Source: Candidatus Thorarchaeota archaeon MP11T_1 (GTDB lineage: Archaea; Asgardarchaeota; Thorarchaeia; Thorarchaeales; Thorarchaeaceae). From it: 8,885 bases of DNA. The notes under the pieces are model-generated. The model was not told where the DNA came from. It saw only the letters and a program-made list of their open reading frames with translations, and did not search any database. The stretch's first letter is position 1, and each line of letters begins with the position of its first letter. The translations under genes were made by a program, and so were the position numbers. The DNA lies in contig PJET01000177.1 in NCBI GenBank assembly GCA_002825515.1, forward strand, positions 1-8,885, written 5' to 3'. Shown here piece after piece: positions 1-5,440 of the stretch.

Positions 1-1103
1 GCCCAGCAGTCATTTACAACCTCTACAGGAACTCCCGTCCAAACGATTCCTGAAAAGAGGATGATCTTGTCGGACTCGCTGTCATAAGCCATCTCTCCTC
101 GAGACCTCGGAGGTGGTTTGACATCATTGACCATCTCCTCCCAGGTTGCAGTATTAGTGTCATACTGCCATGTTTCAGAAACAAGGTCCTCAGGAAATTC
201 AGACATATCGAGACAACCACCTTGGAACACTACTCTATCAGATTCACTGTCATATGCAATTTCTCCAGTTACCTGTGGTCCCACAGTGGATATCTCTGTC
301 CAAGTGTTGGTGTTGGCGTCATACGTCCACGTGTCGTTCAATATTTTCCAAAGATCTGCCCCAAGGGCAAATCCTCCAAAAAAGACGATGAGATCAGATT
401 CACTATCGTAGGCCATCTGCCCCCAGCTTCGTGCTGAAGGTCCAGCACCTGTTGTGACATTTGTCCAGGTGTTTGTTGCAAGATGGTATGTCCAAGTCTG
501 TCTTATAGGTGGAACGAAGGACCCTCCATCAGGCCATCCTCCAAATAGAACAATGAGGTCCGACTCACTGTCATACTCCATGGTTCCTACCATGGCTGGA
601 GGCGCTACAGCAGGAGCCATGTTTGTCCAGGTGTTAGTGTTATAGTCGTATGTCCAGGTTTCATTGTGATTCAACCAGGTTTCACCACTACCAGTTGCAT
701 GGCCGCCAAAGAGAACTACCCTGTCCGCTCCTGGATGATAGACCATTGCTTGACTACTAGACGCAGGTGGGTGGGTCGCAGGTGACATGTCGGTCCAGGT
801 ATTGGTGTTATACTCGTAACTCCAGGTGTCGGAATGTTCAACTTCTACATTTTCAATTGATCCTCCGAAGAGAATGATCCTATCTGACTCCGAGTCGTAT
901 ACCAAGGGTGCACTATGTCGTACAGGCATATCATCGAGTGCAAGAACTACTCTTTCTTCCTCAATCCCTAAAGATTGACTATTCTCAGGCGTGGACACAT
1001 AGGCTGAATTGAAGGTCCCAACGAATGATGCTGACACCATCAAACATGCAAGGGACAGTACAATAATGCAGCTAGTTCCTCTTCTCAATAATGAACAATC
1101 CAT
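1..1103 (-). CDS. Secreted kelch-repeat beta-propeller protein (C-terminus beyond window)
   Basis: This minus-strand frame is open from the ATG at 1103 to the left window edge (367 complete codons, no stop). Residues 1-33 look like a signal peptide: Arg7-Arg8, then a hydrophobic stretch at about 12-30 with small residues near a possible cleavage site, so the product is probably exported. From residue 62 there are five full kelch-type blades and the start of a sixth, each about 50-55 aa. Each blade has a YDSESD-type beta strand, a hydrophobic strand ending in FGG, and a TW...NTWT segment. YDSESD occurs at residues 69, 178, 232, 284 and 340; blade 2 has YHPGAD instead. In the partial sixth blade the Gly-Gly pair reads Ser-Gly. 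A strong SD sequence fixes the start; an earlier ATG at 1108 hits a stop after seven codons. The role is probably extracellular binding or scaffolding, and the ligand is unknown. Confidence 0.88.
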   Translation of the reverse strand, partial: MDCSLLRRGTSCIIVLSLACLMVSASFVGTFNSAYVSTPENSQSLGIEEERVVLALDDMPVRHSAPLVYDSESDRIILFGGSIENVEVEHSDTWSYEYNTNTWTDMSPATHPPASSSQAMVYHPGADRVVLFGGHATGSGETWLNHNETWTYDYNTNTWTNMAPAVAPPAMVGTMEYDSESDLIVLFGGWPDGGSFVPPIRQTWTYHLATNTWTNVTTGAGPSARSWGQMAYDSESDLIVFFGGFALGADLWKILNDTWTYDANTNTWTEISTVGPQVTGEIAYDSESDRVVFQGGCLDMSEFPEDLVSETWQYDTNTATWEEMVNDVKPPPRSRGEMAYDSESDKIILFSGIVWTGVPVEVVNDCW

Positions 1104-1109
1104 TGCATA

Positions 1110-1116
1110 CTCCTCC
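1110..1116 (-). promoter_or_regulatory. Ribosome-binding site of the kelch gene
   Basis: On the minus strand this reads GGAGGAG, a near-perfect SD sequence six bases before the ATG at 1103. It selects that ATG over the out-of-frame ATG four bases into the spacer. Confidence 0.75.
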
Positions 1117-1193
1117 TTTGTCACAATAGGACGTTAACCCAGCAACTGATTCTCCTGCCATCATTGTCCATTTGTGACTTGCGAATTCAAACC

Positions 1194-1201
1194 AATTTTA
1201 T
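1194..1201 (-). promoter_or_regulatory. Possible TATA box of the kelch gene
   Basis: The minus strand reads ATAAAATT here. An archaeal start about 27 bases downstream would fall near 1171 and give a leader of roughly 70 nt that includes the SD sequence. The region is A/T-rich, so chance matches are easy. Confidence 0.3.
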
Positions 1202-1215
1202 GCATTTGCTCACTA

Positions 1216-1231
1216 TTTGAAATTTTTCAAA
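1216..1231. repeat. A/T-rich palindrome in the kelch upstream region
   Basis: TTTGAAA and TTTCAAA form perfect 7-bp arms around a TT spacer. The element lies about 15 bp upstream, in kelch-gene orientation, of the possible TATA box at 1194-1201. That suits a dimeric transcription factor site, but no regulator is identified. Confidence 0.45.
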
Positions 1232-1371
1232 CTGTGCTAATGGACGAATATTATTACATTTCCCTGGGGCTGAACCGGAACTGACTCCACTACCTGTTGA
1301 TTCGACTCACTCTTTTCTTATGGTCTATGAATATAATCAGATGTGAGAGCCTTCTAAGCATTAATCACAAC

Positions 1372-1379
1372 TATTATAA
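1372..1379 (+). promoter_or_regulatory. Putative TATA box of the small barrel gene
   Basis: TATTATAA lies with its centre 27-28 bp before 1404 and about 37 bp before the ATG at 1413. A transcript starting near 1402-1404 would be leaderless or have a leader of about 10 nt. This fits the lack of any SD sequence before the gene. Confidence 0.5.
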
Positions 1380-1412
1380 GAAATTAACTATTGTGAATTA
1401 TTAGTGATAATC

Positions 1413-1709
1413 ATGGCTCTATATATGCTATATCGGACAAAATCAAAATCTAGTGAAGAAATAGATGATTTACGGATGAAGTTTCAGGAGATCTACAAGA
1501 ACCATAATGTAGACATTCTTGGCTTCTGGGTAAATGCTGAGGATGAGAGTGAGGTCTATTATATATCCAAGTACGAAGATGAGAATGATTACAAAAAGAA
1601 AGTCGAAGAACTACGTAGTGATGATGAGTATACTCGTCTAACTCGTGATCTTCAAGAAGTTCGACAGGAGTTCGAATCCACACGTCTTATCCCCAAATGG
1701 ATACCTTAG
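1413..1709 (+). CDS. Small dimeric alpha/beta-barrel (ABM/NIPSNAP-like) protein
   Basis: This is a 98-aa soluble protein. Its predicted order is a strand at 2-8, a helix at 14-30, paired strands at 33-41 and 47-54, helices over 56-85 and a final strand at about 89-94. That is the ferredoxin-like pattern of stand-alone antibiotic-biosynthesis-monooxygenase/NIPSNAP-type domains, which pair into a dimeric barrel. The middle strands (DILGFWV, then EVYYISKY) and the helix after them are typical of the family. I see no metal site or catalytic set, so the function could be a small monooxygenase, a binding protein or something else. The start is ambiguous: GTG at 1404 adds three residues, but ATG at 1413 begins directly at the first strand. 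There is no SD sequence, and a TATA box suggests a leaderless or nearly leaderless message. The gene stands alone and is followed by a stem-loop. Confidence 0.75.
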   Translation: MALYMLYRTKSKSSEEIDDLRMKFQEIYKNHNVDILGFWVNAEDESEVYYISKYEDENDYKKKVEELRSDDEYTRLTRDLQEVRQEFESTRLIPKWIP

Positions 1710-1730
1710 TAACTTATAATCACATTTTCA

Positions 1731-1770
1731 AGCGGCCTTAGAAAATTGAGGCCGCTCATTATCTTTTCCT
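1731..1770 (+). terminator. Stem-loop and T-rich tail after the small barrel gene
   Basis: AGCGGCCT (1731-1738) pairs perfectly with AGGCCGCT (1749-1756). The stem extends by a U-G and an A-U pair to a six-base loop. A T-rich stretch including CTTTTCCT follows. It begins 22 bases after the stop codon. The G/C-rich arms stand out from the A/T-rich surroundings. Confidence 0.6.
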
Positions 1771-1838
1771 AATACCATTTTACCTAATACTCTGTGTTTA
1801 CTCATTTCTCCTGATAGTTTAGAAGGCACACCAATAGA

Positions 1839-1846
1839 TAATATAA
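1839..1846 (+). promoter_or_regulatory. Possible TATA box of the GNAT operon
   Basis: TAATATAA sits about 100 bp before the ATG at 1945 and would give a leader of roughly 75 nt. A second candidate, TTTATTA at 1879-1885, would give a leader of roughly 35 nt. Both leaders include the SD sequence at 1931-1936. Sequence alone does not decide between them. Confidence 0.3.
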
Positions 1847-1930
1847 GTTTGTTTATTCAAGCATTTTAAGCGCAAAGGTTTATTACCTAAACCATTATTC
1901 TTCATACTATTTGCTTTTGCAAAACAACTT

Positions 1931-1936
1931 GAGGAG
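1931..1936 (+). promoter_or_regulatory. Ribosome-binding site of the first GNAT gene
   Basis: GAGGAG lies eight bases before the ATG at 1945 and five before the in-frame GTG at 1942. The spacing, and colinearity with the downstream paralogue, favour the ATG. Confidence 0.65.
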
Positions 1937-1944
1937 AAATTGTG

Positions 1945-2883
1945 ATGAATGTTATCTACAAGAAATGGAATCCTGATGAAGGATTAGAAGAAGCTCAAGC
2001 TAAAATCTATACCGGAGTTTCTGGTCTTCCAGCAAGACCAGAGGAGATCAAACCTCGGAATATTCAGCGTGGTGAAGATTCTACTCGCTATGTTCTTTCA
2101 AAGGATGGTGAACCTCTTGCCTATGTTACTTCTTGGATTAATGATGAGAATCCAACTGAAGGTGGTATAGGCTATCCATGGTCATTTCCAAATTGTCCTC
2201 CAGAGGCAAAGGAGAAGATCTTCAATGAGTTGTTCGATCATCTGAGGAAGGACAAGAAGTTAAAGGACATACGAACTGGAATTGTGCTCAATTCCAAGAT
2301 AGCCAAGGACCAGATAAAGTGGTTCGAAGAGAGAGGTTTCTCGGAGCTTGAACGAGCATATCGTTACACCAAAGACCTTGATGTAGAGAAGATGGCTTCA
2401 AAGAAGTTGGATGACAAACTTGCAGAGCTTAAAGTGAAGATTGCTACTGAAGATGATGTTGATGCCTTAATCGAGGTGGCAATGTCAGACCCCGAGCTTG
2501 GTAGAGCCTTTCCTGATGAGGAAGGATTCAGGAACTACTTTGCAGGTCGTGTTTTACCTCAGGGAAATGCAATAATGCTCTATGAAGGTGACAAGCTTGT
2601 CGCGGCAAGTGCAGCACTACGTATGGAACCTAATGGTGTTTTCCTATTTGGTGATGAAGAACGTGTCCTTATGCGCTTCACAGCAATCAGACCAGGATAT
2701 GGCTATGCTTGGAAACGACTTGTAGTTGAGATTGCTAAAGATGTGAAGAAGTCAGGAATAAAGGACATTCCACTTAGAGTCCAATTTGGATTCACAGCTA
2801 ATGGAGCTGTTGCATCTGGAATTGCAGGTATCGATCCTGACCTGGAAGAGTTTGAGCTTTTCATGAAATACAAGGTTGAGTAG
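1945..2883 (+). CDS. Double-GNAT-fold acetyltransferase-like protein, first of a tandem pair
   Basis: This 312-aa soluble protein looks like two GNAT-like halves. Residues 1 to about 148 end in a strand-helix-strand typical of the GNAT C-terminal lobe (IKWFEERGF at 124-132, then the YRYTKDL strand). Residues 163 to about 312 start with a KIATEDDVDALIEV GNAT opening and contain strands at about 209-222 and 239-249. Where GNATs carry the R/Q-x-x-G-x-G/A acetyl-CoA loop, it reads IRPGYGYAW (248-256): the two glycines are in place but the leading Arg/Gln is not in register, so CoA binding is uncertain. An ungapped hand comparison with the next gene gives about 144 of 312 identical residues. Equal length supports the ATG at 1945 over the GTG at 1942. 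It opens a three-gene operon; the substrate is unknown. Confidence 0.8.
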   Translation: MNVIYKKWNPDEGLEEAQAKIYTGVSGLPARPEEIKPRNIQRGEDSTRYVLSKDGEPLAYVTSWINDENPTEGGIGYPWSFPNCPPEAKEKIFNELFDHLRKDKKLKDIRTGIVLNSKIAKDQIKWFEERGFSELERAYRYTKDLDVEKMASKKLDDKLAELKVKIATEDDVDALIEVAMSDPELGRAFPDEEGFRNYFAGRVLPQGNAIMLYEGDKLVAASAALRMEPNGVFLFGDEERVLMRFTAIRPGYGYAWKRLVVEIAKDVKKSGIKDIPLRVQFGFTANGAVASGIAGIDPDLEEFELFMKYKVE

Positions 2884-2889
2884 GGGGAT
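2883..2889 (+). promoter_or_regulatory. Ribosome-binding site of the second GNAT gene
   Basis: GGGGGAT overlaps the last base of the preceding stop codon and lies eight bases before the ATG at 2898. This suggests re-initiation or coupled translation within one message. Confidence 0.55.
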
Positions 2890-2897
2890 AAATCTCA

Positions 2898-3836
2898 ATG
2901 GATGTAGTTTACAAGAACTGGGCTTCCGACCAGGGACTGGAGCATATCCAAGCCAAAATATTCTCACACGCATCCGGACTCCCTGAAAGAGCTGAAGTTA
3001 TTCGAGAGCGAAATCTGCAAAGAGCTCCAGAGATGACTCGTTATGCCTTGACGGATGATGGAGAACCTTTAGCATACATTACTGCTCGTCATTCATCATC
3101 TGAAGAAGGAAGAACTTATGTTGGGTATCCATGGACAATGCCAGATTGTCCACCTGAGGTGCAGAAGAAGATTTTTGATGAAATGATGGCCTATCTTTAC
3201 AAAAGAGATGAAATCAAAGAAATCGGCACCACAGTGATTCAAAGATCCAAACTCAGGGATGCTCAGATTGAGTTCTTCAAAAAGCAGGGTTTTGTTGAAG
3301 ACGAGCATGTCTTTAGATACATACTAGCACTTGATGTTGTAGAAACAAGCAAGATGGAAGTATCAGAGAAGGCAGCTGCTCTAACAAGCAAGGTGGCAAC
3401 TGAAGCTGATATGGATCATTTGGTTGAAATATTTTTGGCTGATGAGGGGTTAAGGAATCAGGTATCTGATGAAGAAGGAATCAAGTCCTATTATAGGGAT
3501 AGAGTTCTGGCTGATGGTCATGCAGTAATGTTGTTTGATGGTGATACAGTTGTTGCTGCAACTGCTCCGCTTAGATTTCAACCAAATCAAGTACGCGTCC
3601 TAGGTGATGAAGAGAGAATCATCATGAGGTTCACTGCAATACGACCTGGTTATAATTATGCATGGGCACGTCTGCTCTTGGAGCTTGCAAAAGAATGCAA
3701 GAAGGCAAAATGGACGGATATCCCAATACAAGCTGAAACCTACTTTACAGGAAGCGGACCTGCAAGTGTTGGACTTGCAGCAATTCGTCCTGAACTTGAT
3801 GACTTTGAAACCATCATGGTCAAAAGAAAAGAATGA
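2898..3836 (+). CDS. Double-GNAT-fold acetyltransferase-like protein, second of a tandem pair
   Basis: This 312-aa paralogue of the preceding gene is colinear with it without gaps. The two share GEPLAY (55-60), GYPW (76-79), CPPE (84-87), DEEG (191-194), GDEER (236-240) and MRFTAIRPGY (243-252). The N-terminal half ends with a GNAT-type helix and strand (QIEFFKKQGF at 123-132), and the second half begins near residue 165. In the CoA-loop region it reads IRPGYNYAW, so the second glycine of the usual R/Q-x-x-G-x-G/A motif is Asn here: the loop is more degenerate than in the first copy. The C-terminal 40 residues diverge most. It starts 14 nt after the first copy and ends 13 nt before a flavoprotein gene, so all three are probably co-transcribed. 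The two could form a heterodimer or handle related substrates; this is inference. Confidence 0.8.
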   Translation: MDVVYKNWASDQGLEHIQAKIFSHASGLPERAEVIRERNLQRAPEMTRYALTDDGEPLAYITARHSSSEEGRTYVGYPWTMPDCPPEVQKKIFDEMMAYLYKRDEIKEIGTTVIQRSKLRDAQIEFFKKQGFVEDEHVFRYILALDVVETSKMEVSEKAAALTSKVATEADMDHLVEIFLADEGLRNQVSDEEGIKSYYRDRVLADGHAVMLFDGDTVVAATAPLRFQPNQVRVLGDEERIIMRFTAIRPGYNYAWARLLLELAKECKKAKWTDIPIQAETYFTGSGPASVGLAAIRPELDDFETIMVKRKE

Positions 3837-3837
3837 C

Positions 3838-3843
3838 AGGGAG
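3838..3843 (+). promoter_or_regulatory. Ribosome-binding site of the flavoprotein gene
   Basis: AGGGAG lies within the 13-nt gap after the second GNAT stop and six bases before the ATG at 3850. It decides that start over much longer in-frame extensions reaching back into the GNAT gene. Confidence 0.6.
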
Positions 3844-3849
3844 TGCGGA

Positions 3850-4413
3850 ATGGTGCCCTACGAAAACATGCATGTTCTCGGAATCATTGGTAGCCCTCGT
3901 AGACATGGAAATACTGAAACTTTAGTGGACACCATACTCGCTTCAGCTGTTGAACAAGGAGCTATATCAGAGAAAGTCATCCTCAATGAACTGAATATCT
4001 CCCCATGTCAAGCTTGTAATGGTTGTCAACGAACGGGCTCTTGTGTCCATGACGATGACATGAACATACTATTGCCACTTATGGAGAAATCAGATGTGTG
4101 GGTTCTCGGCACACCAATATACTGGTGGGGTCCAACAGCTCAATTCAAGACATTTATCGACCGATGGTATGGTATTGACCAGAGGAAGTTTCAAGGAAAA
4201 CAGATTATTGCAGCAATTCCAATGGGTGGTGGCGACGAGAATTATGCTCAACATACCATTGGGATGATTGAAGACATCTGTAATTATCTCGGAATGAAGT
4301 ACATAGAAACTGTGGTCGCTGCTGGAATGAATGGCAGTACATCCGTTCGTGAAAACACTCGTATTCTTGAATCAGCTCGTGCAGTCGGGATGAGAATAAT
4401 GAATTTTCCATAG
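3850..4413 (+). CDS. NAD(P)H-dependent FMN reductase / iron-sulfur flavoprotein-like protein
   Basis: This 187-aa flavodoxin-fold protein has a beta strand (MHVLGIIG, 7-14) leading into the FMN phosphate loop GSPRRHGNTETL (14-25), a strand and loop with GTPIYWWGPTAQFKTFIDR (87-105), and MGGGDE at 125-130, all typical of the NADPH-dependent FMN reductase family. Cys53, Cys56, Cys59 and Cys65 form a compact C-x2-C-x2-C-x5-C motif. In archaeal iron-sulfur flavoproteins (Isf) this spacing binds a 4Fe-4S cluster, although some relatives keep the cysteines without a proven cluster. Likely role: cytosolic electron transfer or reduction of a flavin, quinone or small oxidant. The frame extends upstream to 3658, but that part overlaps the GNAT gene, and the SD sequence supports 3850 (GTG at 3853 is also possible). 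It is the last gene of the GNAT operon and ends at a terminator. Confidence 0.88.
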   Translation: MVPYENMHVLGIIGSPRRHGNTETLVDTILASAVEQGAISEKVILNELNISPCQACNGCQRTGSCVHDDDMNILLPLMEKSDVWVLGTPIYWWGPTAQFKTFIDRWYGIDQRKFQGKQIIAAIPMGGGDENYAQHTIGMIEDICNYLGMKYIETVVAAGMNGSTSVRENTRILESARAVGMRIMNFP

Positions 4414-4414
4414 A

Positions 4415-4444
4415 AGAGTAACTCATCCCTACTCTCCTTTTTTT
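4415..4444 (+). terminator. Intrinsic-type terminator of the GNAT-flavoprotein operon
   Basis: AGAGTA (4415-4420) pairs with TACTCT (4430-4435) across a nine-base loop, followed by CC and seven T residues (4438-4444). It starts two bases after the stop codon and fills the 40-bp gap before the converging gene ends. Oligo-T is the usual archaeal termination signal, so the T-tract may matter more than the stem. Confidence 0.65.
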
Positions 4445-4453
4445 GAGGGTCAT

Positions 4454-5374
4454 TTAGAGCACTTTTTTCCAGAGATGAACATCTTCCCTAACGAACCCAA
4501 GAGCGTCATAGAGCTTTGCGGCACTTTCAGTTGAAGCTGCACCTAGGATGACAATGCAAGTTGGATTGTATTTCTGAACACGTCTAATACCCTCTGCACA
4601 TACAGCCTTTGCTAGACCCATTCCTCTATGGTCTGGATGTGTGCCAACAGGTTCAAGCTCTGCCATCTTAGTGAGTGGATCAATCCTCACAGTAACAAAT
4701 GATGCAAAGCTCCCGTCAGGTGCTTCAACAACGAGATCGAGCTCTGCATGATAGAATCCTGCTTCAGTGTATAGCATAGCGAGTTTCTCAGTCATCCCGC
4801 AATGAGAGAACACAGTATTTACTACTTCACTATAAGGCTCAAAATCATCAGGCAACTTAACATGCCGAACAATATATCCCTCTGGAGGCTGGAAGTCAGG
4901 AGGTGGTAGATTTAGAGGTCTAACTTGATTGTGCTCACAGAGTCCCCCATCTTCATATCCTAATTCTTTGAGACATTTTATTCGAGAGTAGAATCCAACT
5001 GGAACAGGTGTGCCAATCTTTAGCTCCTCCTCATTTCCCTTGCTCGTCTGTCTTCTCTGTTTTTCTATTGCAGGAATGATTTTTCGAACGGATTCTTCGT
5101 GATCAGGATGAACATTTACCCAGAAGTAGCCATATGGCTCCAAGATTGTTAACGCTGCAATTGATGGAAAATCTTCATCAAAGTACTCCCAAATTCTGAT
5201 TTTGGAATCGTCCTCTCGTTGTTCTTCAGATCCACAAGGACCGTGTCTCTCATTTTCCAACCTTGTAGGAACCCAAGCATAGTGGTTTTTTGTACGATTG
5301 AAAATATCACCCAGAAATTTTCGAGCGTCGTCGAGGTCTGCGTCATAGTGGTAATTCCGCATTCTATATGTCAT
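4454..5374 (-). CDS. GNAT family N-acetyltransferase with two GNAT-like halves
   Basis: This 306-aa protein carries a canonical GNAT domain in its C-terminal half. After the strand AELEPVGTHP (238-247) comes DHRGMGLAKAV (248-258), which matches the R-x-x-G-x-A acetyl-CoA loop (Arg250, Gly253, Ala255). The late signature SAAKLYDALGF (284-294) and a final strand complete the fold. Residues about 60-145 look like a worn N-terminal half: strands around IWEYFDEDFPSIAAL and YGYFWVNVHP, then a helix and the CLKELGY ending. It has the same double layout as the two GNATs across the convergent junction but little direct similarity to them. It probably transfers acetyl from acetyl-CoA to a small molecule or protein amine; the substrate is unknown. 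The first ATG (5374) has no clear SD sequence; ATG at 5362 is an alternative. It lies 66 bp downstream of the prenyl synthase gene and may be co-transcribed with it. Confidence 0.85.
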   Translation of the reverse strand: MTYRMRNYHYDADLDDARKFLGDIFNRTKNHYAWVPTRLENERHGPCGSEEQREDDSKIRIWEYFDEDFPSIAALTILEPYGYFWVNVHPDHEESVRKIIPAIEKQRRQTSKGNEEELKIGTPVPVGFYSRIKCLKELGYEDGGLCEHNQVRPLNLPPPDFQPPEGYIVRHVKLPDDFEPYSEVVNTVFSHCGMTEKLAMLYTEAGFYHAELDLVVEAPDGSFASFVTVRIDPLTKMAELEPVGTHPDHRGMGLAKAVCAEGIRRVQKYNPTCIVILGAASTESAAKLYDALGFVREDVHLWKKVL

Positions 5375-5398
5375 TATACATCAACTAACCCGAAACTG

Positions 5399-5419
5399 AG
5401 AGCATTAAAACTGTGCTCT
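5399..5419 (-). repeat. Inverted repeat between the prenyl synthase and GNAT genes
   Basis: AGAGCA (5399-5404) and TGCTCT (5414-5419) form perfect 6-bp arms around a nine-base A/T-rich spacer. Read on the minus strand, it follows the synthase stop and precedes the GNAT start. It could be a weak terminator, a leader hairpin or an operator. No U-tract follows, which weakens the terminator reading. Confidence 0.4.
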
Positions 5420-5424
5420 TGTAC

Positions 5425-5437
5425 GTTATTATAATTA
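5425..5437 (-). promoter_or_regulatory. Possible TATA box of the minus-strand GNAT gene
   Basis: The minus strand reads TTAATTATAATAA here, just after the synthase stop. A start about 27 bases on would fall near 5404 and give a leader of about 30 nt. The GNAT gene may therefore have its own promoter rather than rely on read-through from the synthase gene. Confidence 0.4.
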
Positions 5438-5440
5438 AAC

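Larger units (their letters stand above)
1104..1412. other. Divergent intergenic region with putative promoters
   Basis: This gap of about 309 bp separates the divergent kelch gene and the small barrel gene. I see no convincing ORF in it. It holds the kelch ribosome-binding site, a minus-strand TATA-like stretch (ATAAAATT on the minus strand, 1194-1201), a 16-bp A/T-rich palindrome at 1216-1231, and a plus-strand TATA-like box at 1372-1379. The part from 1235 to 1360 shows nothing I can name. Confidence 0.6.

Noticed and set aside
118..645. Several plus-strand open frames of 63-97 codons in the first 650 bases
   Set aside because: They mirror the kelch repeats on the minus strand and share recurring segments for that reason. 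They have no protein-like composition or ribosome-binding sites.
1915..1924. The palindrome TTTTGCAAAA as an operator of the GNAT operon
   Set aside because: It is a short A/T-rich palindrome expected by chance in this composition, with no second copy nearby.
3658..3849. A 64-codon upstream extension of the flavoprotein
   Set aside because: It overlaps the strongly conserved end of the second GNAT gene in another frame. A good ribosome-binding site and the flavodoxin N-terminus support a start at 3850.
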